Positions 26,292 to 34,203 are shown, counted from the stretch's first letter. The stretch is DNA of 37,220 nucleotides from Chloroflexota bacterium (GCA_026713245.1 JAPOOU010000027.1:1-37220), one strand, 5' to 3'. Numbers and translations are program-made. The notes: generated from the sequence alone by a model not told the origin.

Positions 26292-27182
26292 ATGCAAATC
26301 ACCATTTACACCGATGGCGCCTGTGACATCCACGCGGACGAGCAACCGGGCGGCTGGGCTGCTATCCTGTGCGCGACCGACGAAAGCGGATCCGTCATCA
26401 AAGAGTCTGTACTCAGCGGCGGCCGGGAAATGACCACCAACAACCAAATGGAACTCACTGCTGTCATTGAGGGTCTCAATGCGCTGAAACGCCCGTCCGA
26501 GGTGACCATCGTCAGCGACTCGCAATATGTCATTGATATCGCCAACCGCGTCAAAAAAAGCCGCAAGAACGCCGAACTTTGGAAGCGATACTTCCAATTG
26601 GCGGCGACCCATCAGGTCAATTGGATCTACGTTGCGGGTCATTCGGGCCACGCCTATAACGAACGCTGCGATCGCATCGCCGTCGCCGAGAAAAACCGCT
26701 TGTCGCGCGCGCCTGAATCGTCAGGAGACCAGCCCACTCCCAGGATCGACAGCGATATTACGGTTTATCTTTCGACGCGCTATTCCTCACGGCGGAAGAC
26801 GGCGGCCTGGTCCGCCGTGACAATGTACCGGGAAGAAATGCAAGAGCGCGGCGATGCCCTCGCGAACACCAGTGAATTGGAAGCCGTGCTAATTGGAGCG
26901 AAAACATGCCTGGCGAAGTTGCCGGCCGATCGCAGCGTCACCCTCCTGACGGCCCAGGAATATCTCTCCAAAGGTATGAACCAGTGGATCGCGAAGTGGG
27001 CCGCGAAGGGTTGGAAAACACAAGAAGGAAACCCGGTCAAGTATCAAGATCATTGGCGAGCTCTGCTTGAAATCGCGAGGGCGCGAAAGGTAGAATTCAT
27101 CTTCGTAAAATCGCGCAAAGATGATCCTCATTTCCAGCGCGCGACCGCACTGGCGAAGCAACTGCTTGAAGGCGCGGACTGA
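26292..27182 (+). CDS. rnhA: Ribonuclease HI with a second, degenerate RNase H domain
   Basis: The product has 296 residues from ATG 26292, chosen because the RNase H fold begins at MQITIYTDGAC; ATG 26274 is the alternative and neither has a ribosome-binding site. Domain 1 (1-135) has all four acidic residues, Asp8, Glu54 (NNQMELTAV), Asp76 (VSDSQYV) and Asp127, plus His120 (GHSGHAYNERCDRIA), but lacks the basic handle. Domain 2 (about 154-290) repeats the fold (ITVYLSTR, SELEAVLIGAK, LTAQEYLSKGMNQWI, ARKVEFIFVKS). There the first Asp is Ser, the third Ala and the last Ala, and only Glu195 remains. Domain 2 does contain KWAAKGWKTQEGNPVK, matching the E. coli handle. The protein cleaves RNA in RNA-DNA hybrids; domain 2 probably binds. 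Confidence 0.85.
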   Translation: MQITIYTDGACDIHADEQPGGWAAILCATDESGSVIKESVLSGGREMTTNNQMELTAVIEGLNALKRPSEVTIVSDSQYVIDIANRVKKSRKNAELWKRYFQLAATHQVNWIYVAGHSGHAYNERCDRIAVAEKNRLSRAPESSGDQPTPRIDSDITVYLSTRYSSRRKTAAWSAVTMYREEMQERGDALANTSELEAVLIGAKTCLAKLPADRSVTLLTAQEYLSKGMNQWIAKWAAKGWKTQEGNPVKYQDHWRALLEIARARKVEFIFVKSRKDDPHFQRATALAKQLLEGAD

Positions 27183-27236
27183 CCAAGCTTGTGTTATAGT
27201 AGGCGATGTTTACCGAGGCGATACAGGAAACGATAA

Positions 27237-28406
27237 ATGCCCAGTTATGCTAAACGCGTCGAACCTTTCGGAACAACCATATTTACCGAGATCAATCAAC
27301 TTGCCGCCCAGCACCGAGCGGTTAATCTTGGCCAAGGTCGTCCCGATTTCGATGGGCCGCAAGAGATTATCGACGCTGCGATCCGCGCCCTGAACGGCGA
27401 CACCGCCAACCAATACGCGCCCAGCCCGGGTCTAGCAAACTTGCGCGCGGGCGTGGCCAGGCACGCCGGCGTCTTCTACGACATCGACGTCGATCCCAAT
27501 ACCGGCGTCATCGTGACGGCCGGCGCTACGCAAGGCGTTTTCAGCGCCATCATGGGATTGGTCGACCCCGGCGACGAAGTGATCGTGATCGAGCCCTACT
27601 ACGACAGCTATGTGCCGGGCGTGCAAATGGCGGGCGGCAAGCCCGTATACGTGCCCATGCACCCGCCCAACTGGACCTTTGACGAAGCGGAATTGCGCGC
27701 CGCCTTCAACCACAAGACCAGGGCCATCCTGCTCAACACGCCCAATAACCCGACCGGGCGCGTCTATACGCGCGCCGAACTGCGGATGATCGCCGATCTT
27801 TGCATCGAGCATGATGTCATCGTGATTTCCGACGAGGTGTATGAGCACCTGATCTTTGAGGGGCATCAGCACGTCGCGATCGCATCGCTGGATGGCATGT
27901 TCGAGCGCACGGTTACAGTTGGCAGCGCCGGCAAAACATTCGGCATGACCGGCTGGAAGATCGGTTGGGTCTACGGTCATCCCGAGTTGATAACCGGTGT
28001 CTGGCGCGCGCACCAGTTCATCACGTTCGCAACCAACCACCCCACGCAGGAGGCTGTCGCCTACGCCTTCACCCTGGGCAACAGCTATTACGAAGAGTAT
28101 CAAGCGCTCTATACGCGCAAGCGCGAGTTGGTCATGCAAGTGATTGACGCAGCCGGAATGACCGCCATTCAGCCCGAAGGCACATATTTCATTATGGGCG
28201 ATTTCTCCGATGTCTTTGATGGAGATGATGTTGAATTCTGCCGGCACTGTATCGAGCGGATCGGCGTCGCCACGATACCGCCTTCCGCATTCTTCAGCGC
28301 CAAACACCGCCATCATGCCGAAAATCACGTTCGATTCGCCTTTTGCAAGAGCGACGCGACACTGGAGCAAGCCGCGGAGCGAATGCGGAAACTTCGATCC
28401 GGTTAA
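27237..28406 (+). CDS. PLP-dependent class I aminotransferase
   Basis: The product has 389 residues; AGGAAA precedes the ATG. The N-terminus, RVEPFGTTIFTEINQLAAQHRAVNLGQGRPDFDGP, is characteristic of the methionine/kynurenine/glutamine aminotransferase group (YbdL, KAT). Other landmarks are QYAPSPGLANLR, TAGATQGVFSA, NNPTG (170-174), ISDEVYEHL (Asp199, Tyr202), the PLP lysine Lys233 in SAGKTFGMTGWKIGW, and a C-terminal substrate-carboxylate Arg in NHVRFAF. The length is normal. A TATAGT box lies at 27195-27200. The exact amino donor cannot be told from sequence. It follows rnhA by 54 nt. Confidence 0.88.
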   Translation: MPSYAKRVEPFGTTIFTEINQLAAQHRAVNLGQGRPDFDGPQEIIDAAIRALNGDTANQYAPSPGLANLRAGVARHAGVFYDIDVDPNTGVIVTAGATQGVFSAIMGLVDPGDEVIVIEPYYDSYVPGVQMAGGKPVYVPMHPPNWTFDEAELRAAFNHKTRAILLNTPNNPTGRVYTRAELRMIADLCIEHDVIVISDEVYEHLIFEGHQHVAIASLDGMFERTVTVGSAGKTFGMTGWKIGWVYGHPELITGVWRAHQFITFATNHPTQEAVAYAFTLGNSYYEEYQALYTRKRELVMQVIDAAGMTAIQPEGTYFIMGDFSDVFDGDDVEFCRHCIERIGVATIPPSAFFSAKHRHHAENHVRFAFCKSDATLEQAAERMRKLRSG

Positions 28407-28551
28407 TCCGGTTCGCCTCGTAAGAACAGACCAGCAACATCACGCATGCGACGGCAGAGCAATCGCGCCTTGTTTTTCCCCTATCCACCGATGGCACAGA
28501 AGTAATACCAAGTTAGTCATGCAACGAAAATGCGTATGCCTTAGCGGCGGC

Positions 28552-28572
28552 GGGCGACCAGATTGGTCGCCC
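28552..28572. repeat. REP-like palindrome GGGCGACCA-GAT-TGGTCGCCC
   Basis: A perfect 9-bp stem with 3-nt loop, flanked by GCGGC and CTACGAGG. Palindromes of the form GGGCGACC...GGTCGCCCCTACG are dispersed in many Chloroflexota and some other genomes. A run of seven T begins 14 nt later (28586-28592), so it might also end transcription from the aminotransferase gene. Confidence 0.6.
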
Positions 28573-28793
28573 CTACGAGGCACACTTTTTTTGCGCGACT
28601 TACTTGGACTTACTGAGAATTGGGGCTACTGCGATTGGATACTGTATCGAATTCGGTTGCAATTAAAACAATTCATATCACTATAAATGCGCCAAGAACG
28701 TGAAGAGCAAGAATACTATAGAATCATTCTCGGTGTCCGCGGTGGTTACGGAAAAATGTGCCGCGATTGCCCTGGTTTCGACAGCCAAAACTA

Positions 28794-28822
28794 TTGACAT
28801 CTGGATTATGCATTGATATAAT
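28794..28822 (+). promoter_or_regulatory. Perfect consensus sigma70 promoter for the gntR-korAB genes
   Basis: TTGACA (28794-28799), 17-nt spacer, TATAAT (28817-28822): full match in both boxes with optimal spacing, 37 nt before the GntR start codon. It is the strongest promoter in the window. Confidence 0.85.
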
Positions 28823-28831
28823 TCATTATAT
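28816..28831. promoter_or_regulatory. Palindromic operator over the -10 box
   Basis: ATATAAT-TC-ATTATAT is a perfect 16-bp palindrome covering the whole -10 and the start of transcription. A dimeric repressor bound here would block the promoter. The adjacent GntR-family gene is the obvious candidate (inference). Confidence 0.5.
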
Positions 28832-28859
28832 CTGTTGATTAATTGCATTCATATGACGA

Positions 28860-29555
28860 ATGAGCGCAATAAACCTCGGTTCTGACTTTCTGAATTACAT
28901 CGTTCGTCAAGGTTTTCAACCCGGCGACCGCTTGCCGTCCATCCAGGAACTGACCAACGATTCGCATCTTGACATGAGCGCCAACAAGGTTCGCGAGCAG
29001 TTAGAGGTGGCGCGAACCATGGGCTGGGTTGAGGTGCGATCCAAGCGCGGCACCCGTGTCAAGAATTACGCTTTCACTCCGGCGGTGCGCCTAAGCGCTT
29101 TGTACGCCATGGCTTGCGGTGAAAGCTTCGAGTCCTTCGCTTCTTTGCGCAACCATGTGGAATCCGCCTATTGGAACGAAGCCTGCGCCTTGTTGCGCGC
29201 TGAAGATCTGGACGTCATGCAAGCCTGCATAGATAGCGCAAACGAAAAGCTGGATTCGCCTCCCATCCACATCCCGAATCCAGAACACCGCCTCTTTCAT
29301 CTGACTGTGTTCAAGAATCTCGACAACACCTTTGTCCTTGGCATTCTCGAGGCTTATTGGGACTTGTACGAAGAAGTCGGCATCAATCGTTATATGGATT
29401 ACAGTTACCTGCGGCGGGTTTGGGACTATCACGCCATCATTTTGGAGCATATCAAAAACAATCGTTTCGAAGACGCTCGACTGGCCTTCATAGAGCATAC
29501 GCGGCTGCTGCGGCACGAGCCGGGCAATACCTCTTGGGATATGGAAAGGGGTTAA
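28860..29555 (+). CDS. GntR family transcriptional regulator, FadR/FCD subfamily
   Basis: The product has 231 residues from ATG 28860. The N-terminal winged helix-turn-helix (about 5-70) reads LNYIVRQGFQPGDRLPSIQELT, then VREQLEVARTMGWVEVRSKRGTRV, with the usual GntR PGDRLPS and wing. The C-terminal all-helical domain (about 75-225) has SLRNHVESAYWNEA, a HRLFHLTVFKNLDN segment and WDYHAIILEHIKNNRFEDARLAFIEHTR, as in FCD domains, which bind a carboxylate ligand, often with a metal held by Asp and His residues. No ribosome-binding site is seen before the ATG. It lies directly before korA-korB with no other promoter, so it probably regulates itself and these genes in response to an organic acid. 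Confidence 0.88.
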   Translation: MSAINLGSDFLNYIVRQGFQPGDRLPSIQELTNDSHLDMSANKVREQLEVARTMGWVEVRSKRGTRVKNYAFTPAVRLSALYAMACGESFESFASLRNHVESAYWNEACALLRAEDLDVMQACIDSANEKLDSPPIHIPNPEHRLFHLTVFKNLDNTFVLGILEAYWDLYEEVGINRYMDYSYLRRVWDYHAIILEHIKNNRFEDARLAFIEHTRLLRHEPGNTSWDMERG

Positions 29556-29600
29556 GAGTGGACAATCCAATGGAGGGAACAACTTGACCATGTTGTCTGA

Positions 29601-29634
29601 AAGGAGTCATGCGCAAATCGCTGCGCAGAAACTA
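29601..29634 (+). promoter_or_regulatory. Split ribosome-binding site with hairpin before korA
   Basis: AAGGAG (29601-29606) is 27 nt from the only in-frame ATG of korA (29634), too far to work directly. Between them TGCGCA (29610-29615) and TGCGCA (29622-29627) form a 6-bp stem with a 6-nt loop. Removing that hairpin leaves 9 nt, which is normal. A 17-codon reading frame (ATG 29590 to TAA 29643, with GGAGG upstream) overlaps the korA start and gives an alternative coupling route. Confidence 0.45.
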
Positions 29635-31466
29635 TGGCCATAAACGTACAATCTAAACCCAAAGTGGATACAAGAGAGCCGGTGATCAACGACTTTGCTT
29701 TCTCGGTCGCTACCAAGAACGGCTCCGGCAGCCAGACCTCCAACAACGTGTTGGTGATGTCGCTCTTTCGGATGGGCATTCCGGTCAATGGCAAGAACTT
29801 GTTCCCGTCCAACATCAAGGGCCTGCCGACCTGGTACACCATCCGCGCCAGCAAAGACGGTTACACGGCGCGCAAGGCGATAACGGAGATCGTCGTGGCT
29901 TACAACGACGGCACCGCTACAGAAGACGTCGCCAACTTGCCGCCCGGCGGCGTCTGCATCACGACGGACAAGATCGCCCGTGTCATCAAACAGCGCGATG
30001 ACATCTCCTATTACGAGATTCCTGTCGCCGCGCTCATGAAAAAGACCGACGTGCCGACGGCATTTCGCAAGCTCGTCGAGAATATGACCTATGTCGGCGC
30101 AGTCGCCAAGCTCTTCGACATCCCGCTGGATCTGATCTACGATGTCTTGCTGGCCAATTTCAAGGGCAAGGACAAACCGGCGAAGATGAACCACGATGTC
30201 GTGAAACTCGCCTACGACTGGACCACGGAAAATATCGAAAAGACCGATCCCTACCGCTTTGAACGCATGGACGGGACCACCGGCAAGATCATGATGACGG
30301 GAAATGATGCCGGCGCGCTCGGCGCGGTCTTCGGCGGGGTCAATGTCGTGGCCTGGTATCCGATCACGCCGTCCACCAGTTTCGTCGACGGCATCATCGG
30401 TTTCCGGCATCTGCGCCAGAACGAGAACAAAGAGAACACAATCGCAATCGTGCAGGCCGAAGACGAATTGGCCGCCGCCGGCATCATCACCGGCGCCGGA
30501 TGGGCCGGCAGCCGCGCGCTAACCTCAACCAGCGGTCCCGGCATCAGCTTGATGGCGGAGTTCGCCGGCCTGGCCTACTTTGCCGAGGTGCCCGCGGTCT
30601 TCTGGAATATCACGCGCATGGGACCCAGCACCGGCTTGCCAACCCGCACCAGCCAGGGCGACCTGCTCTTCACGCATTTCCTGGGCCATGGGGATAGCCG
30701 GCAACTTTGCCTGCTGCCGGGCAACCTGAAAGAAGCCTTCGAATTCGGCTGGAAATCCTTTGACCTGGCCGAAGCCTTGCAATCGCCGGTTTTCGTCATC
30801 AGCGACCTCGACCTGGGCATGAACAACTGGCTGTCCGATCCTTTTGATTACCCCGATCAGCCAATCGACCGCGGCAAGGTGCTCAATGCCGTGCAACTAC
30901 AGAGCTTCATTGACGAACACGGCAAGTGGGGCCGATATATGGATGTTGACGGTGATGGCGTCCCTTATCGCACCGTTCCCGGCACCGATCATCCATTCTC
31001 CGCTTATTTTGCCCGCGGCACTGGCCATGATGTAATGGCCACGTATAGCGAACGCAGCGATGACTGGGTCGAGAATATGCACCGGCTAAGCCGAAAAATG
31101 GATACAGCGCGGGAAATGTTGCCACAGCCGATCATCGAAAACAGCAGCGGATCGGATATCGGCATCGTCACCTTTGGCACCAACGAAGACGCAGTGCGAG
31201 AAGCCCGCGACTGGCTCGCGAACGATGGTATCCAAACCGATTACCTGCGCGTCCGCGCTTTGCCGGTTGCATCCGCAGTGGGCCAATTTATTCATTCGCA
31301 CAAAAGCATCTTCGTCATCGAGAACAATTTCGATGGCCAGTTGAACCAGCTCCTGCGCATCGAGAGTCCCGAGGATATCTCGCATGTCCGTTCGCTGGCG
31401 CTAGGCGATGGTCTGCCCATGACGCCGAGCTGGATCTACGAGAACTTGAAAGAACAGGAGGGTTAA
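29634..31466 (+). CDS. korA: 2-oxoacid:ferredoxin oxidoreductase, fused gamma-alpha subunit (KorA)
   Basis: The product has 610 residues, a fusion found in KorA. The gamma domain (about 20-195) has NGSGSQTSNNVLVMSLFRMG and the final helical part. The alpha domain (about 215-610) has the pyrimidine-binding YPITPSTSF (242-250), QAEDELAAAGIITGAGWAG and TSTSGPGISLMAEFAGLAYF. The enzyme oxidatively decarboxylates a 2-oxoacid, most likely 2-oxoglutarate, to an acyl-CoA and reduces ferredoxin; it can run in reverse. Without a delta ferredoxin subunit in the window this is the two-subunit form, with the Fe-S cluster in KorB. It is separated from korB by 2 nt. The start rests on the only in-frame ATG. 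Confidence 0.92.
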   Translation: MAINVQSKPKVDTREPVINDFAFSVATKNGSGSQTSNNVLVMSLFRMGIPVNGKNLFPSNIKGLPTWYTIRASKDGYTARKAITEIVVAYNDGTATEDVANLPPGGVCITTDKIARVIKQRDDISYYEIPVAALMKKTDVPTAFRKLVENMTYVGAVAKLFDIPLDLIYDVLLANFKGKDKPAKMNHDVVKLAYDWTTENIEKTDPYRFERMDGTTGKIMMTGNDAGALGAVFGGVNVVAWYPITPSTSFVDGIIGFRHLRQNENKENTIAIVQAEDELAAAGIITGAGWAGSRALTSTSGPGISLMAEFAGLAYFAEVPAVFWNITRMGPSTGLPTRTSQGDLLFTHFLGHGDSRQLCLLPGNLKEAFEFGWKSFDLAEALQSPVFVISDLDLGMNNWLSDPFDYPDQPIDRGKVLNAVQLQSFIDEHGKWGRYMDVDGDGVPYRTVPGTDHPFSAYFARGTGHDVMATYSERSDDWVENMHRLSRKMDTAREMLPQPIIENSSGSDIGIVTFGTNEDAVREARDWLANDGIQTDYLRVRALPVASAVGQFIHSHKSIFVIENNFDGQLNQLLRIESPEDISHVRSLALGDGLPMTPSWIYENLKEQEG

Positions 31467-31468
31467 TC

Positions 31469-32515
31469 ATGCCACCGCGCGTAAATCAGCTAGGTTTGAG
31501 CCGAAATGAATACAAGGGCCGTCCCAGCACGCTTTGCCCCGGCTGCGGTCACGATTCAATCTCGAACCAGATAATCAGCATTGCTTATGAAATGGGAATC
31601 GAGCAGCACAACTTCATCAAAGTCAGTGGCATCGGATGCTCTAGCAAGACGCCTGCGTATTTCTTGGGGGGATCGCACGGTTTTAACGCTTTGCATGGAC
31701 GGATGCCGTCGGTGGTGACCGGCGCGCTCCTGGCAAACAAGGATTTGTCCTGCATAGCCGTCAGCGGCGACGGGGACAGCGGATCGATTGGCATGGGGCA
31801 ATTCAAGCACGTGATCCGCCGCAATGTTCCCTTCGTGTACATCATTGAGAACAACGGCGTTTATGGATTGACCAAAGGGCAATTCTCGGCGACGGCGGAC
31901 GAAGGCCAGTTCCTGAAGTACTACGGTCTGAATGAAATGCCGCCAATTGATCTAGCGCTGGAAGCGGTCATCTCGGGCGCGTCCTTCGTTGCCCGCAGTT
32001 TCAGCGGCGACGCCAAACAAGTACAAGCGCTCTTGCAAGCGGCGCTCCGCCATCAAGGGACGGCCGTACTCGATATCATCAGCCCCTGTGTCACCTTCAA
32101 TAATGCCGCAACCTCAACCAAGAGTTATCCCTACGGCAAGGACAACGAGGTCCCGCTGCACGAGATCCAGATTTTGGCGCCGGATTACGTGGATGCGAAG
32201 GAAGAAATCGAAGTCGGCGACTACGAAGCCGGCGACTTTATCGATGTCGAAATGCACGACGGCAGTTTCATCCGGCTGAAGAAGCTGGACAACGATCACG
32301 ACCCGCGCAATCGCCGCATGGCTATTGATGTCCTGGAGCAGTCCCTGCGCGAGCAGGTATTCTCCACAGGCTTGATCTACTTTGAGGAGCCGCGTCCCAC
32401 GCTGGCGGATACCGAAAATCTGGTATCGGCGCCCCTTGCGCGTCTCGATGACGCCAGCCTGAGACCTTCGAAAGAGGCTTTCGATGGCGTGATGCGGGGC
32501 CTGATGGCAGGCTGA
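31469..32515 (+). CDS. korB: 2-oxoacid:ferredoxin oxidoreductase beta subunit (KorB)
   Basis: The product has 348 residues with GGAGGG before the ATG. The 4Fe-4S ligands are Cys23, Cys26 (LCPGCGH), Cys57 (GIGCSSK) and Cys207 (SPCVTFNN). The thiamine diphosphate/Mg motif is GDGDSGSIG (100-108) with IENNGVYGLTKGQ. The C-terminal part has LHEIQILAPDYV and a 60-residue extension. It forms the catalytic half of the KorAB dimer. Substrate preference for 2-oxoglutarate over pyruvate is inferred from the two-gene architecture and the citrate-cycle genes in the window. The operon ends at a bidirectional terminator. Confidence 0.92.
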   Translation: MPPRVNQLGLSRNEYKGRPSTLCPGCGHDSISNQIISIAYEMGIEQHNFIKVSGIGCSSKTPAYFLGGSHGFNALHGRMPSVVTGALLANKDLSCIAVSGDGDSGSIGMGQFKHVIRRNVPFVYIIENNGVYGLTKGQFSATADEGQFLKYYGLNEMPPIDLALEAVISGASFVARSFSGDAKQVQALLQAALRHQGTAVLDIISPCVTFNNAATSTKSYPYGKDNEVPLHEIQILAPDYVDAKEEIEVGDYEAGDFIDVEMHDGSFIRLKKLDNDHDPRNRRMAIDVLEQSLREQVFSTGLIYFEEPRPTLADTENLVSAPLARLDDASLRPSKEAFDGVMRGLMAG

Positions 32516-32536
32516 AGCAGGCCGCTACCGAAAACA

Positions 32537-32567
32537 AAAGAGACCAGCGCGTTTGGCTGGTCTCTTT
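32537..32567. terminator. Bidirectional intrinsic terminator between korB and moeZ
   Basis: AAAGAGACCAGC (32537-32548) and GCTGGTCTCTTT (32556-32567) form a perfect 12-bp stem, 7-nt loop. T-rich on both ends, so it serves the two convergent operons. Confidence 0.85.
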
Positions 32568-32580
32568 AATGTGTATCGGA

Positions 32581-33828
32581 TCAATATTTCGGCATACCGG
32601 GATCAATCTCGTCCGCCCAAGCCAGGATGCCACCTTCGACATTGAACATCTTGTCCATGTCATAACCGATTTCCGACAAAAACGCGATGCTGTCGGCGCT
32701 GCGCTTGCCGGACCGGCAGTGGACATAGAGCGTCTTGTCCTTGGGAATCTCCTTCAGAATCGTTTCTTCCCATAACTTGCGGCCGGCTTGTATCCCGTTT
32801 TTCGCCAATTGAATATCCGGCTTGGGAATGCGCAACGTGCCGTCGATGGCACTGATATCCCATTCATGGGGATCGCGCACATCGACAACGAGCACATCGT
32901 GGCCGTTTTCCAGCACGGCTTTCACATCGTGAACGGTCACCGAGTTTATCTCCAGCTCATCCGCGTCGTCGACAGCGCTGAATTCGCTATGATCGTGCGC
33001 CGGCATGCCGCAGAATTGCTCATAGTCGATCAAGACGACATCCGCCTTCTCAATGCCGCATACCGGGCAGTCCGGATCTTTGCGGACTTTGATAGTCTGG
33101 AAACTCATTTCCAGGGCGTCGTACAGCATCATTCGGCCGATCATCGGCTCGCCGATTCCCAGTATCAGCTTGATCGCCTCAGTTGCTTGCATGGTGCCGA
33201 TGGTGCCGGGCAATATGCCCAGAACCCCGCCTTCCGCGCAACTTGGCACCAGACCTGGCGGCGGCGGCTCGGGGAACATGCAGCGATAGCATGGACCGCT
33301 CTCGGCATAAAACACGCTTAGCTGACCCTCGAAACGGAAAATGCTGCCGTAGACATTCGGGATTCCCAGTTTCACGCAGGCATCGTTGACGAGGTATCGC
33401 GTCGGGAAGTTATCCGTACCGTCGATGACAATGTCCCAGTCCTCGCAGAAGATCCGCTCGGCGTTCTCGGATGTCAAGGGCTCGTTATATTTGACCACAT
33501 CAATATCGGGATTGAGATCGAGCATGCGGTCGGCGGCGCTATCCAGCTTGGAGGCGCCAACTGTGCTTACGCCGTGTATCACCTGGCGCTGTAGATTGCT
33601 AAAGTCGACCACGTCATAGTCTACCAATCCAATACGTCCAATGCCGGCCGCGGCGAGATAAAGCGCCAATGGGCTGCCCAATCCGCCGGTGCCGATCAAG
33701 AGGACATTGGAGGCCTTCAAACGCCTTTGCCCGTCTATGCCGACTTCCGGCATGATGACGTGGCGACTGTAGCGCTTGACTTCCTCATTGTTCAAATCCG
33801 CTATGCGATTATGTAGCGTTGTCATCAT
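32581..33828 (-). CDS. moeZ: MoeZ/MoeBR-type sulfur-carrier activating enzyme (E1-like adenylyltransferase plus rhodanese)
   Basis: The product has 415 residues. The ThiF/MoeB domain (about 1-260) has GTGGLG (46-51) for ATP, Asp138 (DGTDNFPTR), a four-Cys zinc site (Cys180, Cys183, Cys254, Cys257), and Cys197 in PSCAEGGVLG. The rhodanese domain (about 295-415) has VVDVRDPHEW and an active-site loop with Cys371 (VHCRSGKRS). It adenylates the C-terminal glycine of a ubiquitin-like carrier, then transfers sulfur from its persulfide to give a thiocarboxylate. Its ATG overlaps the carrier gene by 4 nt, so the two are translated together. MoeZ in mycobacteria serves CysO, which fits this neighbour. 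Confidence 0.92.
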   Translation of the reverse strand: MMTTLHNRIADLNNEEVKRYSRHVIMPEVGIDGQRRLKASNVLLIGTGGLGSPLALYLAAAGIGRIGLVDYDVVDFSNLQRQVIHGVSTVGASKLDSAADRMLDLNPDIDVVKYNEPLTSENAERIFCEDWDIVIDGTDNFPTRYLVNDACVKLGIPNVYGSIFRFEGQLSVFYAESGPCYRCMFPEPPPPGLVPSCAEGGVLGILPGTIGTMQATEAIKLILGIGEPMIGRMMLYDALEMSFQTIKVRKDPDCPVCGIEKADVVLIDYEQFCGMPAHDHSEFSAVDDADELEINSVTVHDVKAVLENGHDVLVVDVRDPHEWDISAIDGTLRIPKPDIQLAKNGIQAGRKLWEETILKEIPKDKTLYVHCRSGKRSADSIAFLSEIGYDMDKMFNVEGGILAWADEIDPGMPKY

Positions 33829-34127
33829 TTCCGCTCCGTTAAGCGCCCAGCGACCATGCCACCGCCAGCGATGCTGGGGATGATGCGCAAGCTATCGCCC
33901 GCGGCAATTTCCGTATCAAGACCTTGCATGAAACGAATGTCCTCGTCGTCTATGAAAATGTTGACAAAACTGCGCAATTCGTCGTCGTTAAACAAGTGTA
34001 CGTGAAGGTCCGGATGCACTTCCACCAGGTTCAGCAGCGCCTCGCCAACCGTCCCGCCAATAACTTCGATGTTGGATGCGCCGCCCGTATAGGCGCGCAA
34101 CGGTGTCGGGATTCGAATGCTCGCCAT
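33825..34127 (-). CDS. CysO/MoaD-like sulfur carrier with an 11-residue tail after the Gly-Gly
   Basis: The product has 100 residues from ATG 34127 (AAGGAG upstream); the longer frame to 34349 is not credible because it overlaps the JAMM gene. The beta-grasp fold reads MASIRIPTPLRAYTGG, VGEALLNL, FVNIFIDDEDIRF and GDSLRIIPSIAGG. The closest pattern I know is CysO (SIPTILR, FVNIYVNDEDVRF, VTILPAVAGG). Active carriers end in Gly-Gly. Here Gly88-Gly89 are followed by GMVAGRLTERK, so the terminus is blocked until it is cut. The tail codons also hold the ribosome-binding site (GGAGCGG) of moeZ. The adjoining JAMM protease is the obvious candidate to trim it. Confidence 0.85.
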   Translation of the reverse strand: MASIRIPTPLRAYTGGASNIEVIGGTVGEALLNLVEVHPDLHVHLFNDDELRSFVNIFIDDEDIRFMQGLDTEIAAGDSLRIIPSIAGGGMVAGRLTERK

Positions 34128-34203
34128 GTTTCTCTTCTCCTTCAATTCTCTTATGCCTCTATTTGTCTGTCTTGCGTCTTTGAGTTGTGGAACCGAGCCT
34201 GAA

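Larger units (their letters stand above)
28407..28859. other. Intergenic region without a gene (453 nt)
   Basis: No coding frame here resembles a protein. The region becomes AT-rich toward the GntR gene. It contains a dispersed-type palindrome (28552-28572) and, at its end, the consensus promoter and operator of the GntR-kor operon. The middle part (about 28600-28780) shows nothing I can interpret. Confidence 0.6.

Noticed and set aside
27432..28370. 312-residue minus-strand frame inside the aminotransferase gene
   Set aside because: Shadow of the aminotransferase; rich in His/Asp with no recognisable domain or ribosome-binding site.
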